A stretch of 64,000 bases of DNA from Psychrobacter sp. JCM 18903 (lineage in GTDB: Bacteria; Pseudomonadota; Gammaproteobacteria; Pseudomonadales; Moraxellaceae). The position numbers and the translations under genes are program-made. The stretch lies in contig NZ_BAWJ01000014.1 of assembly GCF_000586475.1 (NCBI RefSeq), forward strand, positions 1 to 64,000, in the 5' to 3' direction. Below, in pieces: positions 19,126 to 29,515 of the stretch (position 1 is its first letter; each line of letters starts with the position of its first letter). Below the pieces are notes generated by a model. It saw only the letters and a list, made by a program, of their open reading frames with translations, had not been told where the DNA came from and ran no database searches.

Positions 19126-21288
19126 CTATTAATACTGCCGCACAGACTCATCACTCTCATACCAATAATACTACTGATTATGTCAAACCTATGACTTCAC
19201 TTGCAGCGTCTCAGTCGCCCACATTGAAAACACCATCAGAGCAACACTCCAAGCTTATGCAAAAACCTCCCAATCCAGCACCAAAATTACCTAGGAAACT
19301 ACCTTCGGTATTTGAGGATACATGGCGCATCTGGGCAGTAATGATTATCCTTGTAATATTGTCAGTATGGAGCACGTGGGCATTAATCGCTCAGGAGTGG
19401 ACACGCCCAATCAGTGATTTGTTTATTCCAAGCTCGCAATTGGACATTATCAGTCTTGCGACGCAGCTGCATATAGTGGCGACTAGCATAGTGGCGCTAT
19501 TGGCAGGTGGTCTGCTTGGGGTTGTCAGTATTTTGCTACAGCAGCTGGTCAAAAACCCATTAGCGTCAGACACCACATTGGGCGTCGGCGTTGGTGCACA
19601 ATTGGCCATGCTCATTGTGACCTTGTTTTTGCCAAGCTTAGCGATTTATGGCGGACTTTATGTGGCCTTTGTCGGCGCGCTTATTAGTATGGGACTGGTC
19701 TTTGTATTGTCAGCACCCAGTCGTTTTAATCCGCTCATTTTAATATTGGCAGGCTTGGTGGTAAACATTCTACTTGCCGCCGTTGCCAATGTTTTGGTGT
19801 TGTTTTTTGCTGAACGTAGTAATGGTATGCTGTCGTGGGCGGCGGGATTTTTGGCACAGAATAGCTGGTATACCAGTACGATGCTAGCGATAACAGCCGT
19901 CGTGATGGCGGTTGTCTGTCTACCCTTGTTAAAACCATTAACCTTGATGAGTCTCGATGACTCACAAGCAAGCGCTTGGGCGTGCCGATTAACGGTATTC
20001 GTGCATTGGTAGTGCTTATTGTGGCGGTCGTTACCGCTTTGGTGGTTAGCGAAGTTGGTCTAATCGGTTTTATCGGTCTTGGCGCTGCCAGTCTGGTCAA
20101 TGCACTGGGAGTCGCTTCTATTAGCAAACGTCTGCTTGCAGCCTTTGTCTTAGGGGCGTTGCTTTTATGGCTGACTAGCAATGTTGCTTTATTACTTGAA
20201 CCCATACTAAATATGCAAATTCCAGCAGGGGCGATGACGGGTATTCTTGGTGCACCACTGATTATTTGGCTGATTTTGCGTCAGCGCCGCGAGCGGATAG
20301 AAACAGTAACCCCGATGCTAACGGGCAAGCATGCACCTGTGGCATGGTGGCGCTGGACTCTTGGCGTGGTAATGATAATCATACTTGCCTGTTTTTTTGT
20401 CCAAGACGTCAGTGGCTGGGGACTAAGTACCGATTGGGCGATCACCCAGCAGTATCGGCTACCGCGCAGTTTGAGCGCTGCGGCAACAGGTCTGATGTTG
20501 GCCATCGCTGGTGTGTTATTGCAAACACTCACCCGCAATCCGATGGCAAGTCCAGAAGTATTGGGTGTGAGCTCGGGCGCGGCGCTTGGGGTTATCTTAG
20601 GATTTTTACTGCTACCAAGCTTAGGGCTATCTGCCGGAGCTGGTACTTTATTAATCTCAGGATTATCAGGAGCGATGGCTGTGTTATTGCTGGTTATTTG
20701 GCTGGCACGTAAGGTAAGTTCTGGCTATCTATTACTGGTCGGTATCGGTATTGCCGCGATGATGGATGGGGTGATGCACATGGTCAAGCTGTCTGGCGAT
20801 CCACGCTAGAAGCGATGCTTAGCTGGCTATCGGGAACGACTTATAGCGCTCAGCCTAGCACCGTGTGGTATCTTATCGGCATTGCCCTCATTTTATTTGC
20901 CCTCAGCTTATTGCTTATCAAACCCTTAAGAGTGCTTGGTTTGGGTACAGGGGTCGCTCGTAATTTAGGGGTGGCAGTGACACCAGTGACACTCGCGTTA
21001 TTGGTGTTGGTGGCGGCGCTAAGTACTGCCAGTACGCTTGCGGTTGGGCCATTGAGTTTCATTGGTCTAATGGTGCCACATTTGGCGACGTCACTCGGTG
21101 CGGTAAGGCTTGAGCGCCAATTGCCATTAGCGGCTTTGTTAGGCACAGGGGTGATGGTAATAGCAGACTGGATTGGGCGTTATATCATTTTCCCTTATGA
21201 GCTGCCTGCGGGTACTATTGCGGCTATCATTGGTGGGGCGTACTTTTTATGGCTGATTCGTAAAGTGCCAGTCGCAGTAAGTGGATAG
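19122..21288 (+). CDS. fhuB: Ferric-hydroxamate ABC permease, double-length, two frameshifts
   Basis: The reconstructed protein of about 722 residues is two fused FecCD-type permease halves, the arrangement typical of FhuB. Each half carries the family turn: GVVSILLQQLVKNPLASDTTLG in the first and AGVLLQTLTRNPMASPEVLG in the second; each also has a GLIGFIGL or GPLSFIGLMVPH coupling sequence. An N-terminal cytoplasmic tail of about 65 residues is Thr/Pro-rich. One base is missing near 19972 (QASA-LGVPINGIR) and one near 20808 (SGDPR-LEAMLSWLSG). Both fusion halves continue across the breaks, so this is a single gene in life. Confidence 0.88.
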
Positions 21289-21429
21289 TTTTTATGGGAA
21301 ATTAATGACTGACGAATAATCATGATCAGTCATTAATACATACCGTCCAGCGCTTGAATAGCGCTATATCTTAAAATCACCAATGTTCGTCATATTCAGT
21401 AAGTCATTTGACATTACTTTTAAGGGGCT

Positions 21430-21852
21430 TTAAGCTTTTTTATTCAAGCTCTTTTTTAATAAATGATCGAATATAAATGGACCAAGGGGTAAAAAGGATC
21501 CGAGTACCCCTGCTGGCATCGCCCAAAGCGGCATTTTGATTTTGGTGATGGCTATCAACAGCATTAAAATATACGCGATGAACAATCCGCCATGAGCCAT
21601 CCCTATGTAGGTGACCGCTTCTGCAATACCCATCATGTACTTTAGCGGCATGGCGATGCAAAGTAATAATAAAAAGGACGTACCTTCTAAATAACCCATG
21701 ATCGTAAGAATCTTTAATACAGAGTTCTGATCTTTTGTGAGATTAGGTGTTTCTGTGATAGTTGTCTGAGCCTGCGACACTATATCTTCCTTTTGTTTAT
21801 AATAAATAAGGTAAGGGTTTTTCAATGCCGCTATGATACTGGCTTTGTTCAA
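21430..21852 (-). CDS. DUF3817 integral membrane protein
   Basis: This 140-residue protein has a polar N-terminal third, then three to four hydrophobic helices. The DUF3817 hallmark GMAHGGLFIAYILML is present, preceded by GYLEGTSFLLLLCIAMPLKY and followed by GVLGSFLPLGPFIFDHLL. The family is widespread in bacteria and has no established function. It is transcribed convergently with fhuB and divergently from the glutathione transferase gene. Confidence 0.75.
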   Translation of the reverse strand: MNKASIIAALKNPYLIYYKQKEDIVSQAQTTITETPNLTKDQNSVLKILTIMGYLEGTSFLLLLCIAMPLKYMMGIAEAVTYIGMAHGGLFIAYILMLLIAITKIKMPLWAMPAGVLGSFLPLGPFIFDHLLKKSLNKKA

Positions 21853-21906
21853 TGCTTTGAAGTATTAATTTTACCAACCCTTAATAGAGATCAGTAACGA
21901 AACTAA

Positions 21907-22617
21907 ATGACTCTTGATGTCAGTAACTCTAAGGCTACTGATCTCGTTTTAACTGTGAAAAAAAATATGACTGCTTACTCCCTTTCTTGTCTTTACTCTT
22001 TTCGTCGCTGTCCTTATGCCATGCGCGCGCGTCTTGGCCTGTTGTTTGCCGAGTTGCCAGTAGAGCTACGGGAGATCACCTTAAAAAACAAACCTGCCAA
22101 AATGCTAGCGATTAGCCCAAAAGGCACCGTGCCCGTTTTACAGCTCGCTGATGGTGTTGTGATTGAAGAGAGTCGGGAAATAATGGAGTGGGCGCTTGAA
22201 CAGCAAGACCCACAAGAGCTGATGAACCCTAAGACTTTGCATCAAGGTAATACGTTAATTGAGCAAAACGATCAGGAGTTTAAGCATTGGCTAGATCGCT
22301 ATAAATATGCTGACCGTCATCTTGAAATTACCCAAACAGAATATCGGAAAAAAGGAGAAGCATTTCTACAGATTTTAGAAGAGTTGCTTACTAAAAATAC
22401 TTATTTGCTAGGAGACAGTGTGACCATTGCCGATATCGGCATTATGCCATTTGTCCGCCAATTTGCTCATGTAGATCGCGACGTTTTTTACAGTTTGCCT
22501 TATCCTAAACTGCAAATATGGCTAAAAAACTGGCTTGCACATCCATTATTTATACAAGCCATGACCAAGTTTCAACCTTGGCAAGATGGCGATGAGCCAG
22601 TGATTTTTCCTTCTTAG
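21907..22617 (+). CDS. Glutathione S-transferase family protein
   Basis: The protein has an N-terminal thioredoxin-like domain with a glutaredoxin-like CPYAMRARLGL motif, then SPKGTVPVLQLADGVVIEESREIMEW, the standard glutathione-contacting segment, and a C-terminal helical domain (YLLGDSVTIADIGIMPFVRQF). ATG 21967 (MTAYSLSCLYSF) is a more typical start than 21907 and would give 216 residues. A CPYA motif indicates a cysteine-type (omega-like) transferase acting in thiol reactions; no substrate is suggested by the neighbours. Confidence 0.85.
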   Translation: MTLDVSNSKATDLVLTVKKNMTAYSLSCLYSFRRCPYAMRARLGLLFAELPVELREITLKNKPAKMLAISPKGTVPVLQLADGVVIEESREIMEWALEQQDPQELMNPKTLHQGNTLIEQNDQEFKHWLDRYKYADRHLEITQTEYRKKGEAFLQILEELLTKNTYLLGDSVTIADIGIMPFVRQFAHVDRDVFYSLPYPKLQIWLKNWLAHPLFIQAMTKFQPWQDGDEPVIFPS

Positions 22618-23084
22618 CAAAAGTAGCTCACTCATTTCTTTGTAAATATTTCATCAATCTATTTTAGATATGTCTAGCAAGAATCCACGCGTCATTAAAC
22701 TATTCCTAATAGTGAGGGAGTTGTTTAACCTCATCATTTTGATAGACCTCAACAGTACTATTCTCAAAATAAATATCAATCTATGGCAGTTTGATAGCCG
22801 CTTTTCATAACCTTTGTATTAAAAGGGTTGAATGCCTATTGTGTACACTTGTACTCTTAGGTTAGAATGAACATAAGTGTATCAATATATAAATATTCTT
22901 GAGTGACCTCTATTACGAATTGATTGGCATGGTTGTTAAAGTAACTTTTATACGAGTGTGAATATAAGAGTGCGCAAACAACGAATCCACGTGCCAATTA
23001 TAGTGACGCCGATGGCTTTGCTTTTTATACGCGATAACCACTTAATTCAACCCTAATCCCAACATTTACGAAGGACTGTTTGAA
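22618..23084. other. Intergenic region without recognisable features
   Basis: This AT-rich stretch of 467 bases contains no convincing gene or strong hairpin. The last 20 bases hold a GAAGGA ribosome-binding site for the following gene. Confidence 0.6.
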
Positions 23085-23510
23085 ATGTTAAAAAGTGCCA
23101 TTAAAGAGACTGAATTAGAAAAAATCGATATCATATTAGTAAAAAATATTTTAGAGATTGGTATTCAAGATGATTATGCTGACAAGATAGCGGCTGATTA
23201 TATCGAGACGTTAGCCCGCGCAAAAAGTGATAAAAACAGTCTCTTATATAAATCATCTAAGGTAAAAGAGTGCTATAGACAGTCGGATCTGCATAAATCT
23301 ATCAACCGTATTATTTATAAGATCGAGCCTTTAAGGGTTTCTATTATGCGTGAAGGCCTAGCATTGCAGCAGGCAGTGGCTGAAGGCAATAAAGAGATAG
23401 CTGATGAGATTATTAAGGTTGTCGTTAGAATGAAGCTAGAAAAAAGTAAGCTTGAGAAAAATCTTAGCGCACTTATGGGTAACGTAAAAAAGCTTCAGCT
23501 CGCTAGCTAA
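23085..23510 (+). CDS. Hypothetical protein, 141 residues, predominantly helical
   Basis: I do not recognise this protein. It is Lys/Glu/Ile-rich, has no signal peptide or membrane segment, and reads as nearly continuous amphipathic helix, with a likely coiled coil near the C-terminus (KLEKSKLEKNLSALMGNVKKL). The ribosome-binding site GAAGGA and codon use support a real gene. It stands alone between intergenic stretches, next to a decayed phospholipase-D gene, which hints that this part of the chromosome is variable. Confidence 0.6.
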   Translation: MLKSAIKETELEKIDIILVKNILEIGIQDDYADKIAADYIETLARAKSDKNSLLYKSSKVKECYRQSDLHKSINRIIYKIEPLRVSIMREGLALQQAVAEGNKEIADEIIKVVVRMKLEKSKLEKNLSALMGNVKKLQLAS

Positions 23511-23531
23511 TAAAATAATAACAAAGCAAGG

Positions 23532-23876
23532 CCATGCTTGAAAGTGGCGTCAGCTTTTTGAGCTACGTAGCCAAGCTGCGTCTGGTGCACCCGCTGACAT
23601 CTAGGAGCGTTCAGATCGTCAAAAGCCAGTCTTCACGCGAAAACCTTTGCGGTAGATGGAAAGCGCATTTTTATTGGCTCGTTCAATTTTGACCTCCGTT
23701 CGACTGCGCTCAATACCGAAATGGGTTTAATGATTAACAGTGAACAGATGGCACAGAAACTGCACAAAGCATTTGACGAGGGCATGGTTGGCCTTACTTG
23801 GCGAGTAGAGCAGCGTAATGGAAGGCTCGTCTGGATCGATGAGCGTCTCGGAGCCTGGACAAAGTACCCTGCTTAA
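23532..23876 (+). pseudogene. Remnant of a phospholipase-D superfamily (ClsC/YmdC-like) gene
   Basis: From about 23631 the frame reads LHAKTFAVDGKRIFIGSFNFD, the second HKD-type motif of cardiolipin synthase-like phospholipase D proteins, then LRSTALNTEMGLMIN and a typical tail (RLGAWTKYPA, stop at 23874). Upstream, 23532-23630, family-like sequence (LESGV, ELRSQAAS) is spread over different frames with a stop at 23595. The N-terminal three quarters of the roughly 400-500-residue family protein, including the first HKD motif, are absent. The truncation cannot be explained by base-call errors alone, so this is a genuine relic. Confidence 0.75.
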
Positions 23877-24239
23877 CATTATCTTGACGATAATAGGGTG
23901 GTTACCAGTTGAGTGGCTTTTGTAGCTATAGAGAATAGTACTATATATGATGAACAGTGCTATATGGGATTATGAGCTATAATATCCAAAATCTGACACA
24001 TTCATTCAGCAATGTGATAAATATAAAAAATTAGCTAATGCTATGTCTGTCATAATGCTTGGAATGTTTTTACGTTCTTTTAATTAAAAAAAGCAGCGAT
24101 GCTACAACTATTAATCATTATTTTTACTATTTTTTAAGATGATTTGTTAGCGTCTCTATCCTGCTTGTTTTTAATCGTTTATGCTCAAGTATTTTACAGA
24201 TACTCACTAAGATATCTAAAAAACAATTAAGGAAAATTT
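23877..24239. other. Intergenic region without recognisable features
   Basis: These 363 AT-rich bases separate the phospholipase-D remnant from the carboxypeptidase gene. I see no gene; an AAGGAAA precedes ATG 24240. Confidence 0.5.
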
Positions 24240-25381
24240 ATGCATATCACTGCTAATTTCGATGCTGGTAATATTGAGGTTATTAATTTAGAAGATAAAA
24301 AAAATGTCCAATTGGCTATTCGTCCGGACGTCGGTGGCGAGTTTTTTCAGTGGTTTAATTTTCGCCTGACAGGTCAGGTTGGCGAGCAATATGTGCTCAA
24401 TATTCTGAATGCAGGGGATGCAGCATTCCCTGCAGGGTGGGAGAATTACCAAGCGGTGGCGTCGTACGATCGCGACTATTGGTTTCGTCTTCCCACCTCT
24501 TATAAAGACGGAAAGTTAACCATAACGGCAGAGTTGGAATGTGAAACCATTCAAATTGCGTTTTTTGCCCCTTACAGTGATGAGCGTCATCAAGATTTAT
24601 TAGCAGCGGTGCAAATGCATCCATTAGTGACGTTAGAGCATTTGGGAGAAACCCTTGATAATCGCGATTTAACCTTAGTCAAAATTAGTGATGGCGCTAG
24701 CAATAATGATGCGCCTAAACGCAATATTTGGATTACGGCACGTCAACATCCTGGTGAAACGATGGCTGAATGGTTGGTCGATGGTCTACTGCATAGCCTG
24801 TTAGATGGTGATAATGCCACGGGTAAATTATTATTAGATAAAGCTAACTTTTACATCGTGCCCAATATGAACCCAGATGGCAGCGTGAGAGGTCATCTGC
24901 GTACAACGCAGTTGGGACTAACCTAAACCGTGCTTGGTCAAATCCAAATTTGGAAACCAGCCCTGAAGTCTTTCATGTCATTAATAAAATGGAAGAAACG
25001 GGTGTTGATCTATTTTATGATGTACACGGTGATGAAGAAATACCTTTTGTATTCCTTGCTGGCTCGCAGGGTACGCCAAATTATAGCGACCGCCTCGCGC
25101 GTCTACGTGATAGATTCTCAGAAGTGTTAAAGATTGCCAGTGCTGACTTTCAGACGGAAGAGGGCTATGACGTTGATGCACCGGGTACAGCGAATATGAC
25201 GCTTGCGACTCACTGGGTTGCCGAACGTTTTGACTGCCTTGCCAATACCTTGGAGATGCCATTTATAGATAACAATAATGTCCCCGATGCGGATACAGGT
25301 TGGTCACCAGAGCGCTCTATGAAATTAGGGGAAGCCTCATTAGTGGCTATGTTGGCAGTCGTGGATGATTTACGTGAGTGA
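24240..25381 (+). CDS. M14-family zinc carboxypeptidase (cytosolic carboxypeptidase-like), one frameshift
   Basis: The reconstructed protein has about 381 residues. An N-terminal beta domain (about 1-115) precedes the M14 domain, the arrangement of cytosolic carboxypeptidases that remove C-terminal residues, in eukaryotes glutamate from tubulin. Zinc ligands are visible in RQHPGETMAEW (His and Glu) and YDVHGDEE (His), and substrate-binding sequence in NPDGSVRGHLRTN. The catalytic Glu is probably in NTLEMPF. One A is missing near 24905; adding it gives LRTNAVGTNLNRAW, a conserved M14 stretch. There is no signal peptide, so it acts in the cytoplasm. The natural substrate in bacteria is unknown. 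Confidence 0.87.
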
Positions 25382-25825
25382 ATCATTTAGGTAGATTGTT
25401 TGGGTTATGAAATCAGTCCATCTACTCAATGGTTACTTGTTCAACATTCTCTATGCCATGCCAAATTTCCTTAGATACGCCATCAGGTTGATCTGCTGCC
25501 AGACCTTGCGAGTGCCATAACGGCACTTGCAATCCTACCGGACGCGCTCACTCTTACCGATATAACAATCGTTGTGCTAACTGTGCTGTGAGCGTTTGGG
25601 TAGGCGAATCTTACTCATAATGCTATTTCTCCATAAAACTATCCCAGATTATTTTGCTTATCTAAGACAGCTCTGAAGATTAAATATCCTTTAATGTAAA
25701 TATACAGGTATGTTAGCTTTGTGCTTTAATAAGTGACAGCTGTCATTTACGAGCATGGTTAATGTAAGTGACATAGATAGCCTTGATTTTATCAACGAGT
25801 AGTTTTTGGACTTATGGAGCGAGCT
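25382..25825. other. Intergenic region with a possible decayed minus-strand short gene
   Basis: On the minus strand an ATG at 25618 with GGAG upstream begins an open stretch that hits a stop after 13 codons. In another frame the last 40 codons to TAG 25422 read as plausible protein (GLQVPLWHSQGLAADQ). I recognise no family. The rest of the gap leads to the adhesin promoter region. Treat it as unassigned. Confidence 0.25.
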
Positions 25826-27748
25826 ATGAATAAAGTATTTAAAAAGATTTGGAGTCAATCACTAGGTTGTATAGTGGTGGTGTCTGAAAATACCAAGAGC
25901 GTTGGTAAGACCAGCGGCACGACTGGCACTATCGCCCTGATAGCTCGCTCAAATAACTATAAGATGTTGACTGTGAAAGGGCTTGCCTTCAGTATTGCAG
26001 CGATCAGTGGCTCTACAGTGTGGGCAGGCGTGGTATGCGTAACGGATCCTGTCTCTGGAGGAAGTACAGCAACAGGTGTAATTGCACTAGCCTGTGGAAT
26101 AAATAATGCAGCAGACGGTCTCAATAGCAGTGCTTTAGGTATTGATAATGAAGCATTGAGTGAAGCTACTGCGCTAGGCTATGCAAATAAAGCAAAGGGC
26201 AGTTATAGCAGCGCAACAGGTATTTCTAATGAGTCTTCGGGTATTTATAGCAGTGCGGTAGGCTCTAATAATATCGCATCAGAGGGTTATAGTAGTGCAT
26301 TTGGTTATAACAACACGGCATCGAACATAAATAGCAGTGCAATTGGCTATAAAAACACCGCCTCGAATGTAAATAGCAGTGCCGTCGGTTATAATAATAC
26401 AGCATCAGGTGAGGACAGTAGTGCCGTCGGTTTTGAAAATACATCAGAGGGTGACTATAGTATTACAGTTGGTTATCAGAATACCGCATCAGGTACAGAC
26501 AGCAGCGTGTTTGGCAGTAATAGCCAAGCCACTGCGACAGGCGCAACCGCCATCGGTAGTTTCTCCATTGCAGATGAAAGGGATACGATTTCAGTTGGTA
26601 GCAAGGGTTTCGAAAAACGTATCACTAACGTGGCAGATGCAATAAATGATACAGATGCGGTAAATAAACGATATACCGACGACAAAGCGACTGAAACTTT
26701 AACCGCCTCAAAAGGTTATACCGACGGCAAAGCAACCGAGACTTTGACTGCATCAAAAGGCTACACCGACGACAAAGCAACTGAAACTTTAACCGCATCA
26801 AAAGGTTACACCGACGACAAAGCAACTGAAACTTTAACCGCATCGAAAGGCTACACCGATGGCAAAGCCACCGAGACTCTAGCATCGTCACAAATTTATA
26901 CGAATGATCAGGTATTGAGCGTTAAACAGGACATTGCTGCACAGCATAAATACCTAAGCATCAATGGTGGTACGTCTGCAGAAGCGATTGCTAGTGGAGA
27001 CAACGCAATGGCTTTAGGCGCTAATGCGGCGGCGCAGGGCAAGCAATCTATTGCAATGGGAGATGGTGCTCAAGCAATCGGCGAGCAAGCTATCAGCATT
27101 GGCACTGGTAATAAAGTGACTGGAAATCATTCAGGTGCGATTGGCGATCCAAGTACGGTCAGTGGCAATAACAGCTATAGTATGGGCAATAATAATACCG
27201 TGTCTGGCGACAATACTTTTGTGCTCGGTAATAATGTCAATACTACTGCAAAAAACGCCGTGGTACTCGGCAATGACTCTAGCTCTAACCGTGAAAACAC
27301 AGTGTCGGTTGGTTCGGATCTTAACCAACGTCAGATTATCAATGTTGCTAATGGTACCGCTGATAATGACGCAGTCAATGTCAGTCAGTTACAAGACGCA
27401 AAAACAAGCGCTATCGAAACCTCGAACACTTATACTGATACTAAATTTAATGCTCTAAATGACTCTATTCAAAATTATCTGCAAGACAATGGACAGCGCT
27501 TTAAGGAAATTGATGATCGTTTTGATCGTCAAGGTGCGATGAGTGCTGCGATGTTAAACATGGCAACCAGCACGTCAGGTTTACAAGGTAAGAACCGTAT
27601 AGGCGTGGGCGCAGGGTTTCAGGGCTCCGAGCAAGCGGTCTCATTGGGGTATCAGCGTGTCATTAATCCCAATACCAGCTTTAGTCTCGGTGGTGCTTTC
27701 ACGAAAGATGAGAACTCTGGTGGCATGGGTATGGGCTTTAGCTGGTAA
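25826..27748 (+). CDS. Trimeric autotransporter adhesin (YadA-like), complete
   Basis: Start is ATG 25826 with GGAG six bases before it. Residues 1-70 form an extended signal peptide (MNKVFKKIWSQSLGCIVVVSE, then a hydrophobic AFSIAAISGSTVWAG). Residues about 80-260 are YadA-type head repeats of about 14 residues (SSAVGYNNTASG pattern). A neck (ITNVADAINDTDAVNKRY) leads to five 15-residue coiled-coil repeats, then a second head region (GDNAMALGANAAAQGKQSIAMG), a second neck (NVANGTADNDAVNVSQL), a stalk and the four-strand membrane anchor (SGLQGKNRIGVGAGFQG to GMGMGFSW, ending in Trp). At 640 residues it is compact. It should act as a trimeric surface adhesin, binding partner unknown. Confidence 0.95.
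   Translation: MNKVFKKIWSQSLGCIVVVSENTKSVGKTSGTTGTIALIARSNNYKMLTVKGLAFSIAAISGSTVWAGVVCVTDPVSGGSTATGVIALACGINNAADGLNSSALGIDNEALSEATALGYANKAKGSYSSATGISNESSGIYSSAVGSNNIASEGYSSAFGYNNTASNINSSAIGYKNTASNVNSSAVGYNNTASGEDSSAVGFENTSEGDYSITVGYQNTASGTDSSVFGSNSQATATGATAIGSFSIADERDTISVGSKGFEKRITNVADAINDTDAVNKRYTDDKATETLTASKGYTDGKATETLTASKGYTDDKATETLTASKGYTDDKATETLTASKGYTDGKATETLASSQIYTNDQVLSVKQDIAAQHKYLSINGGTSAEAIASGDNAMALGANAAAQGKQSIAMGDGAQAIGEQAISIGTGNKVTGNHSGAIGDPSTVSGNNSYSMGNNNTVSGDNTFVLGNNVNTTAKNAVVLGNDSSSNRENTVSVGSDLNQRQIINVANGTADNDAVNVSQLQDAKTSAIETSNTYTDTKFNALNDSIQNYLQDNGQRFKEIDDRFDRQGAMSAAMLNMATSTSGLQGKNRIGVGAGFQGSEQAVSLGYQRVINPNTSFSLGGAFTKDENSGGMGMGFSW
26672..26896 (+). repeat. Five 45-bp in-frame repeats in the adhesin stalk
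   Basis: Five tandem copies encode YTD(D/G)KATETLTASKG; the fifth diverges at its end (LASSQIY). Fifteen-residue units are the pentadecad period known from the right-handed YadA coiled-coil stalk. The high DNA identity makes length change by slippage or recombination likely, altering stalk length. Confidence 0.9.
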
Positions 27749-27769
27749 GCATTGAGTAAACCAAAAGCC

Positions 27770-27800
27770 AGAAAAAGGACATTAATTTGTCCTTTTTTCT
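27770..27800 (+). terminator. Rho-independent terminator of the adhesin gene
   Basis: AGAAAAAGGACA and TGTCCTTTTTTCT form a perfect stem around a short loop with a T run, about 20 bases after the stop codon. The remaining sequence to 28040 shows no gene I can support. Confidence 0.8.
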
Positions 27801-28040
27801 GATGACCATTTCATACTTATTATCTAAAGCTTCTTATAGCCCAAACCTTTTTGAATGCTAATCCTGCTGTGAGCTAAGCGGTCGCTTGCGCGGCCTTATT
27901 TCTTTAAGAGTTTCTTTAAGAGCTGTCATAAGCTCAGGGGCATAAGGCAATGTCACAAGGCAATTTAGATAATGTCACCTGCGTGCATTACACTTCAACT
28001 TACTACCGTGTTAAATAACTCTGTGTATAAATTAACAAAG

Positions 28041-28718
28041 TTAACCTAACAGCACACCGCATAAACCGACAACAGCTATAACACGTTGAATAATCAAGCT
28101 GTCTTGCAGGTGAGTGTTTAGATAAGTGGCAAATCCTTTGCCGATAGTATATAGACCTAGCATGGCCACAATCATACCCGTAAAGAAGCCAGCGGTATTA
28201 CTGTTTGCAGGCACTTCGATTGCATGAGCAGCACCGTGGAACATAGCAAGCGCACCAAAGCCAATGATTAAGAATTTATACACGGTTTTGACGGACATCT
28301 CGTGGTTTTGATTCAATGCTACATTAAAGTAGCGGCTCATAAGTGCCATGGTCAGGAGTACGATAGAGAGTAGAATACCGTATTCAATAAACAGGCTATT
28401 CAAGCTCACACTTAAACTCAGTAAAAATCCTGTTACTAGACCAATTAACAGTGCTACAAAGCCTTTTTTAAAGCTGTGCATTTGAGTAAATAGCATCCCC
28501 ATGCCCAGCGCTAACATCAGATGGTCGAACCCAGTTAAAGGGTGCAACATACCAGACAATATTGAAAGGCCAAATGAGCCATCTGCTGCCATCAAGCCAT
28601 GCCCAGGGTGAGCAAACGCGAGTGTTGGTAGTAACGATAACAGCGCTAAGCCACTGATTATGGTGGTTTTTTGGAAGAGGTTTTTGCGTGTCATCGTTTT
28701 GGCTGTGTCTGTTGTCAT
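28041..28718 (-). CDS. ureJ: HupE/UreJ-family nickel permease
   Basis: This 225-residue membrane protein has a cleavable-looking N-terminal segment ending AFAHPGHG, the HupE/UreJ signature, then GMLHPLTGFDHLMLALGMGML with metal-binding His and Asp, and AMFHGAAHAIE in a later helix. Six hydrophobic segments are evident. Family members import nickel for hydrogenase or urease; as the last gene of the urease operon here, urease supply is the natural role. AAGGA lies before ATG 28718. Confidence 0.9.
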   Translation of the reverse strand: MTTDTAKTMTRKNLFQKTTIISGLALLSLLPTLAFAHPGHGLMAADGSFGLSILSGMLHPLTGFDHLMLALGMGMLFTQMHSFKKGFVALLIGLVTGFLLSLSVSLNSLFIEYGILLSIVLLTMALMSRYFNVALNQNHEMSVKTVYKFLIIGFGALAMFHGAAHAIEVPANSNTAGFFTGMIVAMLGLYTIGKGFATYLNTHLQDSLIIQRVIAVVGLCGVLLG

Positions 28719-28823
28719 GATAAATCCTTAATAAATAAACAAATCGATATAAAAACTGACTCATAATCCACTGATCCATCAGCGGTTTGTAGAGCACTTA
28801 TTAATGCCATTACCTAAGGCATT

Positions 28824-29477
28824 CTACGCCACACTTAACATGCCTTTATCTAAGATAAAAGCAACAATGTCATCAAGACCTTCGCCTGTTTTCATGTTGC
28901 TGAATACCACAGGCTTATCACCGCGCATTTTTTTGGCATCATGTGCCATTACCTCAAGTGACGCGCCTACGAAAGGGGCAAGGTCGGTTTTATTGATAAT
29001 GAGCAAGTCCGATTTCATGATACCAGGGCCGCCTTTACGAGGAATTTTATCGCCTGCAGACACGTCAATGACATATAGTGTCAAGTCGGACAATTCAGGG
29101 CTAAAAGTTGCTGCCAAATTATCACCACCAGACTCGATGATAATGAGCTCAAGACCTGCAAATTGCTGCTGTAATTCGGCGATGGCAGATAAGTTAATTG
29201 AGGCATCTTCACGAATGGCAGTATGCGGGCAGCCACCGGTTTCAACACCGCGAATGCGCTCAGCTGGCATCGCCTCATTGCGGGTTAAGAATTCAGAGTC
29301 TTCTTTGGTATAAATATCATTGGTCACCACTGCCATATTGATGTCATCCCGCAGGCGTTGACATAGTCTCAGCGTCAATGCCGTTTTTCCTGAGCCTACA
29401 GGGCCACCAATGCCTAAACGTAGCGGAGAGAGCGTCGTTTCTAAATTTTTGTTTTCGACTTTGGGTGTTAGTGCCAT
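28824..29477 (-). CDS. ureG: Urease accessory GTPase
   Basis: UreG couples GTP hydrolysis to nickel delivery into apo-urease with UreD, UreF and UreE. The 217-residue protein shows the P-loop [13 protein letters not shown], the nickel-binding Cys-Pro-His motif in [31 protein letters not shown], and the guanine motif [17 protein letters not shown] precedes ATG 29477. It is intact. Confidence 0.97.
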   Translation of the reverse strand: MALTPKVENKNLETTLSPLRLGIGGPVGSGKTALTLRLCQRLRDDINMAVVTNDIYTKEDSEFLTRNEAMPAERIRGVETGGCPHTAIREDASINLSAIAELQQQFAGLELIIIESGGDNLAATFSPELSDLTLYVIDVSAGDKIPRKGGPGIMKSDLLIINKTDLAPFVGASLEVMAHDAKKMRGDKPVVFSNMKTGEGLDDIVAFILDKGMLSVA

Positions 29478-29515
29478 AAATAAAGTTCCTTGATGAGAGT
29501 TGTGTTTATTAGCGA

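Noticed and set aside
17179..21288. Heme importer (hmuTUV)
   Set aside because: The permease is a double-length FecCD fusion and the ATPase carries the FhuC-type GRYPHQKW stretch, both typical of hydroxamate import.
25422..25618. Small minus-strand gene upstream of the complete adhesin
   Set aside because: It has a ribosome-binding site but hits a stop after 13 codons, needs frame shifts to continue, and matches no family I know.
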